Positions 54,819-63,896 of a stretch of 64,000 nucleotides of DNA are shown here, one piece after another. The notes beneath the pieces were generated by a model that worked only from the letters and a program-made list of their open reading frames with translations, was not told where the DNA came from and ran no database searches. The number at the start of each line of letters is the position of its first letter. The stretch's first letter is position 1. The position numbers were made by a program, and so were the translations under genes. This DNA is from Ketobacter sp. MCCC 1A13808 (lineage in GTDB: Bacteria; Pseudomonadota; Gammaproteobacteria; Pseudomonadales; Ketobacteraceae): positions 101,580 through 165,579 of the forward strand of contig NZ_VRKW01000011.1 in assembly GCF_009746715.1 (NCBI RefSeq). Direction: 5' to 3'.

Positions 54819-55331
54819 ATGCTCATTATTGGCAAAAAGCTCTCGCCGTATGCCCTATTGTCCATATCGGGCCTGCTGGCAGCGTCTGATCAGGCTGTAA
54901 AGTGGCTGGTGCAGCAATCAATGGCCTATGGCGAGTATGTTTCGGTGACCCCGTTCTTTAACTGGGTGCACCTATGGAACACCGGTGCCGCATTTAGTCT
55001 TTTTGCAAATGGTGGAGGCTGGCAGCGCTACTTTTTTATCGGAATCGCGGTAGTGGTCTCGATTTTTCTGATCAAGCTGATCCTTGAAAATCGTCATAAA
55101 GGAGAAGCCATCGCTTACAGTCTTATCCTCGGTGGCGCCATGGGCAACCTGATTGACCGGGTCTTTCGCGGCTATGTTGTGGATTCCTTTGATTTCTATT
55201 GGCGAGACTGGCATTGGCCGGCCTTCAACCTGGCTGATATTGCAATTGTCCTCGGTGCCTTACTTTTCGTTTCCAGCAGCTTGTTGGGTAAAAAAGCAAA
55301 CACCAATGCCGAGCCGGATGGATCTGACTGA
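54819..55331 (+). CDS. lspA: Lipoprotein signal peptidase LspA, element-borne copy
   Basis: 170 residues with four membrane helices. The two catalytic aspartates are present in 'GGAMGNLIDRVFRGYVVD' and 'FNLADIAIVLG', along with 'NTGAAFSLF'. It cleaves prolipoproteins at the lipid-modified Cys. It begins 3 bases after the transporter stop, so they are co-transcribed. Extra lspA copies are known in lead-resistance operons (PbrC) and ISPpu12, where they may mature metal-binding lipoproteins. The chromosomal copy is not in this window. Confidence 0.92.
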   Translation: MLIIGKKLSPYALLSISGLLAASDQAVKWLVQQSMAYGEYVSVTPFFNWVHLWNTGAAFSLFANGGGWQRYFFIGIAVVVSIFLIKLILENRHKGEAIAYSLILGGAMGNLIDRVFRGYVVDSFDFYWRDWHWPAFNLADIAIVLGALLFVSSSLLGKKANTNAEPDGSD

Positions 55332-55352
55332 CACCTACGCCTATACAACACC

Positions 55353-56642
55353 ATGACCGAACTTCCCGACAACATCCTTCACCTGCTGCAATACCAAGTA
55401 CTGGGCTGCAAATCAACCGACGACGAAATGCACTTCCAGGTGGACGTGCCCGATCCCATCGCCTGCGAGGAATGCGGCGTGCAGGGTGAGTTCGTACGGT
55501 TCGGCAAGCGTGACGTTCCCTATCGTGATCTGCCCATCCACGGCAAGCGGGTCACTCTCTGGGTGGTCCGCCGCCGATACACCTGCCGGGCCTGCAAGAC
55601 AACATTCAGGCCCCAGCTACCGGAGATGGTGGACGGATTCCGTATGACACTGCGGCTGCATGAGTACGTGGAGAAGGAATCCTTCAACCACCCCTACACC
55701 TTTGTGGCGGCACAGACCGGCCTGGACGAGAAGACGGTGCGCGACATCTTCAACGCCCGCGCCGAGTTCCTGGGGCGCTGGCACCGCTTCGAGACGCCCC
55801 GCATCCTGGGCATTGACGAGCTATACCTGAACAAGCGCTACCGCTGCATTCTGACCAACATTGAGGAGCGAACCCTGCTCGACCTGCTGGCCACCCGCCG
55901 CCAGGACGTGGTGACCAACTACCTGATGAAGCTGAAAGACCGGCAGAAGGTCGAGATCGTCAGCATGGACATGTGGAACCCTTACCGGGCAGCGGTCCAG
56001 GCCGTGCTGCCACAGGCCCGCATCGTGGTCGATAAGTTTCATGTGGTGCGCATGGCCAACGATGCCCTGGAAAAGGTGCGCAAGGGTCTCAGGAAGGAGC
56101 TGAAGCCCTCCCAGAGCCGAACCCTAAAGGGAGACCGGAAAATCCTGCTGAAACGCGCTCACGAAGTCTCAGACCGAGAACAGCTCATCATGGAGACCTG
56201 GACAGGCGCATTCCCGCAACTGCTGGCTGCCTACGAGCACAAGGAACGCTTCTACGACATCTGGGACGCCGCCACACGACCCCAGGCAGAAGCCGCTCTG
56301 GACGACTGGATAGCCACCATCCCGAAGGGCCAGAAGGAAGTCTGGAGCGATCTGGTCAGAGCTGTGGGCAACTGGCGCGAACAGATCATGACCTACTTCG
56401 AGACGGACATGCCAGTCACCAACGCTTACACGGAGTCCATCAACCGACTGGCTAAGGACAAGAACCGTGAAGGGCGTGGTTACTCCTTCGAGGTGATGCG
56501 GGCACGAATGCTTTACACCACGAAGCACAAGAAGAAGGCCCCGACTGCGAAGGTCTCTCCTTTCTACAAGAAAACCATCGGTTACGGACTGCCGGACTTC
56601 GCAGAGGAACTCAACTACGGAGTCGATCTATCAACCATCTGA
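55353..56642 (+). CDS. tnpA: ISL3-family transposase of the ISPpu12-like element
   Basis: 429 residues. A zinc-finger N-terminus ('CEECGVQGEFVRFGKRDVPY', 'RRRYTCRACKTTFRP') is followed by the DDE domain: 'RILGIDELYLNKRYRCIL', 'VSMDMWNPYRAAVQAVLP' and 'VTNAYTESINRLAKDKNREG', giving the acidic residues in order. The frame is full length and uninterrupted. Base use is more GC-rich than in neighbouring copper genes, consistent with transfer. It lies 21 bases after lspA and ends 34 bases before the right terminal repeat. Confidence 0.95.
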   Translation: MTELPDNILHLLQYQVLGCKSTDDEMHFQVDVPDPIACEECGVQGEFVRFGKRDVPYRDLPIHGKRVTLWVVRRRYTCRACKTTFRPQLPEMVDGFRMTLRLHEYVEKESFNHPYTFVAAQTGLDEKTVRDIFNARAEFLGRWHRFETPRILGIDELYLNKRYRCILTNIEERTLLDLLATRRQDVVTNYLMKLKDRQKVEIVSMDMWNPYRAAVQAVLPQARIVVDKFHVVRMANDALEKVRKGLRKELKPSQSRTLKGDRKILLKRAHEVSDREQLIMETWTGAFPQLLAAYEHKERFYDIWDAATRPQAEAALDDWIATIPKGQKEVWSDLVRAVGNWREQIMTYFETDMPVTNAYTESINRLAKDKNREGRGYSFEVMRARMLYTTKHKKKAPTAKVSPFYKKTIGYGLPDFAEELNYGVDLSTI

Positions 56643-56700
56643 GGGGGGTATCAGATTGATGGGGTGAAGGTGCCCCATCAACCATTAAATCCGTATACCC

Positions 56701-56708
56701 TGGATTCT
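56701..56708 (+). repeat. 8-bp target duplication, right copy (TGGATTCT)
   Basis: Exact copy of 53321-53328, directly outside the right terminal repeat of the ISPpu12-like element. The exact match indicates a simple and probably recent insertion with no later rearrangement at this site. Confidence 0.9.
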
Positions 56709-56724
56709 CTTCCATTACCATATC

Positions 56725-57099
56725 TCATTTATCAAACAATGAATCCGTTTGTTTAAGTGTTATTTTTAATTGCGCTAGCATTTCATCTACCGTGCCCATG
56801 TAATCGTACTTGTACTTGCTCATTTTTTCCTTGACGTGTGGATAGTCGCTGGCCATCAGATTTCTCATAGCAAGTAGTTTTCTTTGCATTCTGTCGACTT
56901 GATCCTGAAGGTTCTGCATACGCGCCGGAGAGCTGCCAAGGGTTTGGAAGCTTGCTTGCCGTTCCGCTACTGTGCGGTCATATTTTTCAATGTCTTTTAT
57001 GGGGTCATGTGCAGAGTGTGGATAAGCCAATTCAACAAATAACAGCGGGTAGAAAAATACGAATATGGAGAGAGATCTTTTCAACATGTGATTTTTCAT
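56725..57099 (-). CDS. Small secreted helical protein, unrecognised (cluster 3)
   Basis: 124 residues with a hydrophobic signal ('SLSIFVFFYPLLFVELAYPH'). The rest is charged and helical ('ARMQNLQDQVDRMQRKLLAM', 'YDYMGTVDEMLAQLKITLKQ'), probably a coiled coil. I do not recognise a family. It is the last gene of the copper cluster 3 run, 40 bases after the cytochrome gene, and it abuts the ISPpu12-like insertion, whose right flank is 17 bases away. No clear ribosome site is seen before the ATG at 57099; an ATG four codons later is possible. Confidence 0.6.
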   Translation of the reverse strand: MKNHMLKRSLSIFVFFYPLLFVELAYPHSAHDPIKDIEKYDRTVAERQASFQTLGSSPARMQNLQDQVDRMQRKLLAMRNLMASDYPHVKEKMSKYKYDYMGTVDEMLAQLKITLKQTDSLFDK

Positions 57100-57139
57100 A
57101 TTTATGGATTTAGAGTCGTGATTGCCTAAGCGGATTTAA

Positions 57140-57742
57140 TTATTTTTCGATGGCGATAAATTCAGTGGTCGTGGAATCGCTTGTATTGCCTCTTGCTGTC
57201 AGTATCTGATATTGATCCGGCGTAAGTGATGGAAGCCTTTGTAGAAATGCCACCATATTCCAGATACGCTCGTCACTGTGAGTTGGTCCCCAAGCGGGCA
57301 TGCCCGATGCCTTAATGCCGTGCTTGATAATCCAGAATTGGCGTTGAATAGCTATTTCTTCACTACCTGTGTCGCTGCCATGCTCATGCCCGTGGGCATC
57401 TGCCTTAGCTGTCAAGTTAGGTGGGGCAGGGTACAGGCCAATGGTGAAGTCACTGTCTGTTTTACCCGGTTTGAGATGGCAGCCTGCGCACATATCGTTG
57501 TAGTCCGCACCTCCAGCCAACAAGCGATCGGAGGTATTCAAATTATCCGGAATTTGGATGCCGCTGGCGGCGCGGGCAATGGATCGTTCGCGCAGGGTTT
57601 CCAGTAGCCAGTAACTTAATTTGTTATGGGGTACGTCGGCACCGATGGGATATAGGCCGGAGTAGATAAATAAGCCAGCGCCCACCAGGCCAATAACCGT
57701 GGCAATGAACAGGCTTTTGATAAATGCGGTGAGCGATGGCAT
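57140..57742 (-). CDS. Membrane-anchored c-type cytochrome (cluster 3)
   Basis: About 200 residues. One N-terminal anchor ('FIATVIGLVGAGLFIYSGLY'), then a single haem c site, Cys85-Ala-Gly-Cys88-His89 in 'YNDMCAGCHLKPG'. A His-rich loop ('DAHGHEHGSDTG') and the likely axial Met in 'GIKASGMPAWGPTHSDERIW' follow. It may accept or give electrons in the periplasm, perhaps for copper oxidation by CopA; this is inference from context. AAAGGA precedes the ATG at 57742. It follows the Met/His-rich protein gene by 22 bases. Confidence 0.83.
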   Translation of the reverse strand: MPSLTAFIKSLFIATVIGLVGAGLFIYSGLYPIGADVPHNKLSYWLLETLRERSIARAASGIQIPDNLNTSDRLLAGGADYNDMCAGCHLKPGKTDSDFTIGLYPAPPNLTAKADAHGHEHGSDTGSEEIAIQRQFWIIKHGIKASGMPAWGPTHSDERIWNMVAFLQRLPSLTPDQYQILTARGNTSDSTTTEFIAIEK

Positions 57743-57764
57743 AGGAGATCCTTTATTTAATTCT

Positions 57765-58064
57765 TTAGTGCTGATGTTCAGAGTGTTGTTCGCCTGAGCC
57801 TTCCTTATGATCTTCATCAGATGTGTCATCGTGGCTCATAGCGTGGGAATCATCGTCATGATGCATATCCTTCATGCACTGTTTCATCATGGCCTGCATG
57901 ACAGGATCGTTCATATCCATCTTGCTGTGATCCATATCCTTCATTGCGGCGCAATTCGGGTTTTCTGCGTCTTTCATGTGCTCCTTAGGATCATGGGCTT
58001 GAGCCGAAAAAGCGACGCCCAGGGCAGCCAGAACGAGAACGGGGGACAGAAGTTTGAGTTTCAT
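57765..58064 (-). CDS. Met/His-rich periplasmic protein (cluster 3)
   Basis: About 99 residues. Signal peptide 'LLSPVLVLAALGVAFSAQAH'. The mature chain is almost all Met, His, Asp and Lys: 'MKDMDHSKMDMNDPVMQAMM', 'HHDDDSHAMSHDD', ending 'GEQHSEHQH', with two Cys. It should bind Cu(I)/Cu(II) in the periplasm. The ATG at 58064 has GAGGAA upstream; the frame stays open to 58103. It follows copB by 52 bases. Confidence 0.8.
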   Translation of the reverse strand: MKLKLLSPVLVLAALGVAFSAQAHDPKEHMKDAENPNCAAMKDMDHSKMDMNDPVMQAMMKQCMKDMHHDDDSHAMSHDDTSDEDHKEGSGEQHSEHQH

Positions 58065-58116
58065 TGTTAGTTTCCTCGTGGGATTAAAAGTTTTGTTGAA
58101 CAAGCAGTATCAATCA

Positions 58117-58974
58117 TTAAAACCAGAATCTGAGACCCGCGACGATCTGGGTGTCAGAGCGGTTCTCGCCAGCGGCGCGCCGGTAATCCGCTGTATCGCC
58201 ATAAGTGCTCGTCCATTCCACACCGATATAGGGTGCAAATTGACGGTTGAACTCATAACGCAGACGCACACCCAACGCGAGATATGATAGGCCGGAGCCG
58301 AGACCATTTTCTGGGTCGTTTTTTCCGTACAAGTTCAGCTCGGCGCGGGGTTGTAAAATCAGGCGTTGTGTCAGCAATAATTCATACTCAGCTTCAGCGG
58401 ACAGTGCAGTCCGGCCGCTGTCACCCACATAGGCGGTAACATCCAGTTCAAACCAATAGGGGGCAAGCCCTTGTAGACCCAGTGCCAGCCATTGACGATC
58501 TTTACCTTCGTCATATTGGTCAAGCCGCACGCCAAGTTGGGTATCAAAATAGGCGTTCAGTGCATGACCCCAGAGCAGATCAGTGGAGCTTTCCTCCAGA
58601 GAGTCTTCTGCAATATCACCTTCCGCCTTGATGACTAGTCGATCGTAGGTGGTGCCGTACCAAGCCTGGAGGTCGTAAACCGTGGTTTCGCTGTCTTCCT
58701 GGTATTCGAAACGGTCGCCCAGCACAGCCCAAAAGCTATGCTCGTCGGCCAGCTTCAGTTGTCGCGGCCCAGATTGTGCGTAAGGCCCTTCGGTAAGCGT
58801 GTTGCCGTCAGAGTAGGCGTGTGGATCGCGGGCATCGGCTGGCGCGCTGCCTCCTTGCGCCTTCATCTCGCCATGATCCATCTGTGCCAAGGCGTCATTC
58901 GCCTGCAAGCTGCTGGCAGATAGCACCACCGCAGCTAACCAGTTCATAGTCTTCATTCTCATGACTCTCTTCAT
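58117..58974 (-). CDS. copB: Outer-membrane copper resistance protein CopB (cluster 3)
   Basis: About 285 residues. Signal peptide 'MNWLAAVVLSASSLQANDAL' then a short Met/His segment ('MDHGEMKAQGG') and the CopB barrel: 'VYDLQAWYGTTYDRLVIKAE', 'LGLQGLAPYWFELDVTAYVG', 'YELLLTQRLILQPRAELNLY' and the final 'VAGLRFWF'. The ATG at 58974 overlaps the copA stop as ATGA, so translation is coupled. It is longer than the cluster 1 copy because it keeps an N-terminal region. Confidence 0.92.
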   Translation of the reverse strand: MKRVMRMKTMNWLAAVVLSASSLQANDALAQMDHGEMKAQGGSAPADARDPHAYSDGNTLTEGPYAQSGPRQLKLADEHSFWAVLGDRFEYQEDSETTVYDLQAWYGTTYDRLVIKAEGDIAEDSLEESSTDLLWGHALNAYFDTQLGVRLDQYDEGKDRQWLALGLQGLAPYWFELDVTAYVGDSGRTALSAEAEYELLLTQRLILQPRAELNLYGKNDPENGLGSGLSYLALGVRLRYEFNRQFAPYIGVEWTSTYGDTADYRRAAGENRSDTQIVAGLRFWF

Positions 58975-60866
58975 GACACCACCACCTCGCGGAACATGCC
59001 CGCATCCATATGAAACAACAGGTGGCAATGCCAGGCCCAGCGGCCCAGGTCATGCGGTGTGGTTAAGTAACTTATTCGTTGGGCTGGTTGCACCGGTATA
59101 GTATGACGACGCACGCGAAGTTCGCCCTGATCGGTTTCCAGTTCGCTCCACATACCGTGCAAATGCATGGGGTGGGTCATCATAGTGTCGTTTTGCAGGA
59201 TAATTCTGACCCGTTCATTATGGCGCAATGATACCGGTGTACTTTTGCCAAATTCGAGCCCGTCAAATGACCAGCTGTACCGTTCCATATTGCCGGTAAG
59301 GTGGAGTTCGAGCTCCTTCACCGGTGTGCGAGTGTCGTCCAGCACACCATCGATGGATTTCAAATCTGCCAGAGTTAATACGCGATGACCCTGTGGTCGC
59401 ATCCCTTTTTTGCTTAAGTCACGTAGGCCGATGCCGGGATCATCCAGGTTGGTACGGGGCATATCGACGCGCATATCCACGGATGGGCCGTACTCTGTCC
59501 GAGCGTGGCGCACGGTAGCCGAGGGCTTGGCGAGCGGGCTGTGTGCGGCGTGATTCATACCCTGCATGTTGTGGCCGCTGTGCTGACTGTGATCCATCGC
59601 CATACCGCCGTGCATCTTAGAGTGATCCATACCGCCCATGTCCATGCTGCCCATGCCCATCGCACTGTGGTCCATGCCCTGGTGGTTCATGCCTTCGTGG
59701 CTCATTCCCTGGTGATTCATAGCACCCATCATATCGGCCATGGTTAGCCACTCCACTGGATCAAGCGTTGGCACCGGTGCTGATAAGCCTTGGCGTGTGG
59801 CCAGTGTGCCCCGGGCGTAGCCGCTGCGATCCATGCTTTGCGCAAAGATGGTGTAAGCATCGTCTTTAGGTTCTACCAACACATCGTAGGTTTCCCCAGG
59901 GCCGAAACGGAACTCATCGATGGTTACCGGCTCAACATCCTGGCCATCTGCCTGGACAATGGTCATTTTCAAGCCAGGAATACGCACATCGTAGAAACTG
60001 TTACTGGCCGCATTGATAAATCGCAAGCGCACGCAGTCACCTGGTTTAAACAAGCCGGTCCAGTTCCCGGCAGGTGTGGTTCCATTCATCAGATACGTCA
60101 TGGTCGCTGCCGACAGATCGGCAAGGTCTGTGGGATTCATGCGCATCTGATTCCACATTTGACGCTTATCCAATGCGGCTTGCAGCCCCATATTTGATAC
60201 ATCACGGGTAAAATCAAAAAACGTAGGCTGGCTGAAGTTGTAGATATCGCTCTGCATTTTCAGCTTGCTGAAGGCATGCATGGGGTCTTCGTCAGTCCAG
60301 TCGGAAAGCTGCACCACGTGATCCTTATCGGTGTGATGTCTTTCACCAGCTCGGGGCTCGATGATCAAAGCGCCGTACATCCCCGTCATTTCCTGAAAGC
60401 CGGAATGGCTGTGATACCAGTAGGTGCCGCTCTGGCGCAGTGTAAAGCGATAGGTAAAGGTTTCGCCGGGTGCAATACCTTTGAAACTGATGCCGGGCAC
60501 ACCATCCATCTGGTAGGGCAACAGGATGCCGTGCCAGTGAATCGAGGTGGCCACGGGCAGGCGATTAGTCACGCGGATTATGACCTCATCACCTTCGCGC
60601 AAGCGCAGGGTTGGGGCCGGGATTGATCCATTGATGGTCGTGGCCATCCGTGAGACACCGGTAAAATTGACCGGTGTCTCAGCGATGACCAGGTCAATTT
60701 CACGGCCGCTAAGCACGGGCGCTGAGCCGAGAGTAGTTGCGCTTTTTACAGCAGCCTGCAACCAGGACGGTGTAGCGGCCAGTACGCCACCGGCTGCCAG
60801 GCCTTGCACAAATCGGCGGCGACTGAGCGGCCAGGACTGTTTGGGTTGGTGAAACCATGAAGTCAT
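58971..60866 (-). CDS. copA: Multicopper oxidase CopA, copper resistance (cluster 3)
   Basis: 631 residues. Twin-arginine signal 'LSRRRFVQGLAAGGVLAATP'. Copper sites are complete: 'HWHGILLPYQMDG', 'YWYHSHSGFQE', 'HPMHLHGMWSELE' and 'WHCHLLFHMDAGMF'. A long Met/His region near 385-435 has repeated 'MNHQGM', 'MDHSAMGMGSMDMGGMDHS' and 'MDHSQHSGHNMQGMNH'. It is larger than the cluster 1 enzyme mainly through this insert. It heads a minus-strand operon with copB and is divergent from copRS, with a CopR-like box in the 184-base gap. Confidence 0.94.
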   Translation of the reverse strand: MTSWFHQPKQSWPLSRRRFVQGLAAGGVLAATPSWLQAAVKSATTLGSAPVLSGREIDLVIAETPVNFTGVSRMATTINGSIPAPTLRLREGDEVIIRVTNRLPVATSIHWHGILLPYQMDGVPGISFKGIAPGETFTYRFTLRQSGTYWYHSHSGFQEMTGMYGALIIEPRAGERHHTDKDHVVQLSDWTDEDPMHAFSKLKMQSDIYNFSQPTFFDFTRDVSNMGLQAALDKRQMWNQMRMNPTDLADLSAATMTYLMNGTTPAGNWTGLFKPGDCVRLRFINAASNSFYDVRIPGLKMTIVQADGQDVEPVTIDEFRFGPGETYDVLVEPKDDAYTIFAQSMDRSGYARGTLATRQGLSAPVPTLDPVEWLTMADMMGAMNHQGMSHEGMNHQGMDHSAMGMGSMDMGGMDHSKMHGGMAMDHSQHSGHNMQGMNHAAHSPLAKPSATVRHARTEYGPSVDMRVDMPRTNLDDPGIGLRDLSKKGMRPQGHRVLTLADLKSIDGVLDDTRTPVKELELHLTGNMERYSWSFDGLEFGKSTPVSLRHNERVRIILQNDTMMTHPMHLHGMWSELETDQGELRVRRHTIPVQPAQRISYLTTPHDLGRWAWHCHLLFHMDAGMFREVVVS

Positions 60867-60953
60867 TGCTCAATCTCTTGTTAGGGAAGTATTGGTTGTT
60901 CCATATCTTGACTCCGCATACTAGCCAGTGGTGCCTGACACCCGCATGACTCC

Positions 60954-60974
60954 AAAATGACAAAGTTGTAATCT
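60954..60974. promoter_or_regulatory. CopR/CusR-type box between copA and copRS
   Basis: AAAATGACAAAGTTGTAAT begins at 60954. It closely follows the E. coli CusR site (AAAATGACAA, two free bases, TTGTCATTTT). It lies about 90 bases before copA and 80 before copR, so one box could serve both divergent promoters. Confidence 0.7.
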
Positions 60975-61050
60975 AGGCGTCATCTTACTGTGGGTTAGCT
61001 AGGTTTAGGCTGTTTCCAAACCCATTCTGAAACGACGGAGTAGGACAACG

Positions 61051-61737
61051 ATGCGGTTATTGGTGGTCGAAGACGAAATCAAGACTGGGGATTATCTACA
61101 GCAGGGCCTGTCCGAGGCTGGATTTATGGTCACATTGGCGCGCACTGGCCTCGATGGTCATCATTTGGCGTTGACGGAAATGTTTGATCTGTTGGTACTG
61201 GATGTCATGCTGCCGGATGTGGATGGCTGGCGCATTGTGCAGTCCATCCGTGAAGCGGGGCGACAAACGCCGGTACTTTTCCTGACGGCTCGCGACAGCG
61301 TTGATGATCGGGTCAAGGGCCTTGAGCTGGGAGCGGACGATTACCTGGTCAAACCCTTCGCTTTTGCCGAGTTATTGGCCCGTGTTCGGACCCTGTTGCG
61401 TCGCAGTACGGTACCGGTAATGACGGATCAGATGCGCGTCGCCGATCTCATTCTGGATTTGCCGCGACATCGGGCTATGCGTGCGGGTCGTAAAATTAAC
61501 CTAAGCCACAAAGAGTTTTGCCTGCTGGAGCTGCTTGTTCGTCGACAAGGAGAAGTGTTACCGCGTTCGCTGATCGCCTCTCAGGTGTGGGATATGAACT
61601 TTGATTCCGACACCAATGTGATCGATGTCGCGATCCGTCGCCTGCGAGCCAAGATTGATGATGATTTTGAAACTAAATTAATCCATACGGTTAGGGGGAT
61701 GGGATACAAGCTGGAACTGGATGACGAGCATGATTAG
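61051..61737 (+). CDS. copR: Copper-responsive response regulator CopR/CusR (OmpR family)
   Basis: 228 residues. Receiver domain 1-115 with '[20 protein letters not shown]', phospho-acceptor Asp51 in '[16 protein letters not shown]', and '[15 protein letters not shown]'. The OmpR-type winged helix (about 130-225) has '[20 protein letters not shown]' and '[17 protein letters not shown]'. It should bind the box at 60954 and probably that at 37432, activating copper genes. copS overlaps its end by 17 bases. Confidence 0.92.
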   Translation: MRLLVVEDEIKTGDYLQQGLSEAGFMVTLARTGLDGHHLALTEMFDLLVLDVMLPDVDGWRIVQSIREAGRQTPVLFLTARDSVDDRVKGLELGADDYLVKPFAFAELLARVRTLLRRSTVPVMTDQMRVADLILDLPRHRAMRAGRKINLSHKEFCLLELLVRRQGEVLPRSLIASQVWDMNFDSDTNVIDVAIRRLRAKIDDDFETKLIHTVRGMGYKLELDDEHD

Positions 61738-63142
61738 TCGTCTAGGGAAGCGTCCGCTATCTCTCACCACCCGGGTGATGACCTTTGTGGCCCTTGCCAT
61801 TGGCCTTAGCCTTCTTGGGATCGGCTATCTGGTGAACAGTGCGGTCGAGCACCATTTCGCCGAACAGGATGCTGACGAGCTGGAGGTCATGACAAGGGCA
61901 GTGGACCGTGCTTTGCGCAAAACGAGTGACGGTTCTTCACGCTTGGATGAGGCGTTGTCGCACGCAGTATCAGGTCATCACGGTGTCTATTTCCAGGTAT
62001 GGGATAAGGAACAACGGCTGATCTATGGACCATCAACAGACGATTATTTAACGCCCGTTGGTAGCTTCGCTCCGGTTTCTCGCATTCAAGTCAGTAACCA
62101 ATATCAATGGCAGGCTGAAGGAAAAACCTACCGGGGAGTCATCACCCAAACCCAAGCTGGTGGCTTCGAATACATCATCGTCGCTGCCATTGACATGGAT
62201 GCTCATATCCAGTTTCTCAAGAATTTTCGCCGAAGCCTGTGGCTTATTATGATGCTCGCTGGCACGGTCACGCTGTTGGCAACCTGGTATGGTGTGCATC
62301 AGGGGCATGCGCCACTGCGTGGGCTGAGCGGAACCATGCGAGAGATACAGGCTGACCGCCTTCATGTTCGCCTTGAGCCCGACGGTGTACCCAGAGAATT
62401 GCAACAGCTTGTCACCTCATTCAACGACATGATCGGCCGCTTGGAGGACAGCTTCGTTCGACTAACCCATTTCTCCGCGGACATCGCCCATGAATTGCGC
62501 ACGCCGATAACCAATATCGTCACCCAGACCCAGGTTGTATTAGGCAAGTCTCGCAGTCTGGATGAATACCGCGAGTTGCACTACTCGAATCTGGAAGAGT
62601 TGGACCGTTTGACCAAGATGGTTAACGATATGCTTTGGTTGGCACAGAGTGAACATGGATTGCTAAAACCAATCCGGGAGCCACTTGATATGAACCAGGA
62701 AGTACGCGAGCTATTTGAGTTTTTCGAAGCGCTGGCGGAAGAAAAGCAGGTCCGGTTAGAAATTGAGGGACAGGCCCCCAGGATAATGGGTGACCGCGCC
62801 ATGCTTCGGCGGGCTCTTTCGAATCTGTTTTCCAACGCATTACGCCACTCTCCTTTAGGAGAAAGCGTGAAAGTTCGCTTAGAGCAGTCGGACGATGGTC
62901 AGGTTTTACTTAGCGTGCAGAATGTAGGACCGGAAATTCCCGACGAACACCAGCCTAGAATTTTCGACCGATTCTATCGGGTTGATCCGTCACGCCAGCG
63001 TCAAAGCGAAGGAGCTGGATTAGGGCTGGCAATCGTTAAGTCCATTGTGGAAGCACACGGCGGTCGGATTGATGTCTCTTCTTTCCACGGAGTAACCACT
63101 TTCACTATCCGTTTGCCCCAAGCTGCTGTCGGTACGGTTTAA
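61721..63142 (+). CDS. copS: Copper-sensing histidine kinase CopS/CusS
   Basis: 473 residues. Two membrane helices (about 19-40 and 167-190) enclose a periplasmic sensor domain, then HAMP ('[20 protein letters not shown]'), HisKA with '[19 protein letters not shown]' and HATPase ('[20 protein letters not shown]'). The organisation is that of the heavy-metal kinases CusS, CopS and PcoS, whose periplasmic domain binds Cu(I)/Ag(I). Starts at 61721 and 61730 are both possible. The overlap with copR indicates coupled translation. Confidence 0.92.
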   Translation: MTSMISRLGKRPLSLTTRVMTFVALAIGLSLLGIGYLVNSAVEHHFAEQDADELEVMTRAVDRALRKTSDGSSRLDEALSHAVSGHHGVYFQVWDKEQRLIYGPSTDDYLTPVGSFAPVSRIQVSNQYQWQAEGKTYRGVITQTQAGGFEYIIVAAIDMDAHIQFLKNFRRSLWLIMMLAGTVTLLATWYGVHQGHAPLRGLSGTMREIQADRLHVRLEPDGVPRELQQLVTSFNDMIGRLEDSFVRLTHFSADIAHELRTPITNIVTQTQVVLGKSRSLDEYRELHYSNLEELDRLTKMVNDMLWLAQSEHGLLKPIREPLDMNQEVRELFEFFEALAEEKQVRLEIEGQAPRIMGDRAMLRRALSNLFSNALRHSPLGESVKVRLEQSDDGQVLLSVQNVGPEIPDEHQPRIFDRFYRVDPSRQRQSEGAGLGLAIVKSIVEAHGGRIDVSSFHGVTTFTIRLPQAAVGTV

Positions 63143-63185
63143 CACCGTTAAATCGAGAGCTATCAGAGGCGCTAGGAGCTTGACT

Positions 63186-63896
63186 TTATTGCTTATATCG
63201 AAACGGCTGCACAAGTTGGGGTAAATAATTAACCGGGTAATCTGGATCTGATGAAATCCCCAGATCTCTTGATCCTATCGACCGGTTATCGTAGTGCCAG
63301 GTCCCCAACAAGTGATCGGTTAACGTTGTAAAGAGCCCAAAATTGACGTCTCCTTCTTCAGTGGTGTTCAAATGGTGGAAGCGATGTACCTCATTAATGG
63401 CCAGTATGAACTTCAGCGGACCCACGTAGTAGGTTACACTGGAATGTTGCAGCAGCAGTTGCAAGACAACGGCAACGGCGAGCAGTGCCATGACCTCGGA
63501 TGGCGCCCCAATCAAGAGTAGCGGTGTCACGCCTGCGGTGGTTTCGATGAGCTGATGCAGTGGGTGCTTCATCAAGCCATTAAACCCATACATCCGCTTA
63601 ACGCTATGGTGTACTGCGTGTAATTTCCACAAAAAGCGCATTCGGTGACTGGCATAGTGTGCCAGCGAAATTCCGACATCCGCAATGAATATGGCCAGGA
63701 TGAGTTGTAGCGCCAGAGGCCAATCGCTCGGCCATAGGGACATCACGGTTAATGATCCACCGATCACCGGCAAGACCCAGAGCCCCACCACAGTTAACGA
63801 CTCGTTGACGATTGCATGACAAATATCCCTGGTCCTATCTCCCACCGGACGATTGAATACCACATCGTAGGGCACTAACTGTTGATTTGCACCCAA
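63186..63896 (-). pseudogene. Sterol desaturase/fatty-acid hydroxylase family gene, 5' end lost
   Basis: 236 residues of a di-iron membrane enzyme. The His boxes are present: 'HYASH', 'HAVHHSVKRM' and 'HRFHHLNTTE', with 'GFNGLMKHPLHQLIE' between. Family members usually have 260-320 residues and one or two more N-terminal helices. The first codons here ('MGANQQ') come from the end of the IS21-family element at 63880, so the native start is gone and the product is probably truncated at its N-terminus. It is convergent with copS. The reaction would be hydroxylation or desaturation of a lipid; the substrate is unknown. Confidence 0.75.

Larger units (their letters stand above)
53329..56700 (+). 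mobile_element. Complete ISPpu12-like ISL3-family element with heavy-metal cargo
   Basis: Both ends carry 24-bp inverted repeats (53329-53352 and 56677-56700) that agree at 21 of 24 positions, starting GGGTA and ending TGGTTGAT inward. They are flanked by an exact 8-bp duplication. The element is 3372 bp and holds four genes: a MerR regulator on the minus strand and a CDF-like transporter, lspA and an ISL3 transposase on the plus strand. This gene set and length match ISPpu12 of Pseudomonas plasmids as I remember it. All genes look intact. Confidence 0.93.

Noticed and set aside
53329..56700. Reading merR, transporter and lspA as a separate chromosomal lead-resistance operon
   Set aside because: The terminal repeats and exact 8-bp duplication enclose all of them together with the ISL3 transposase, so they are cargo of one element.
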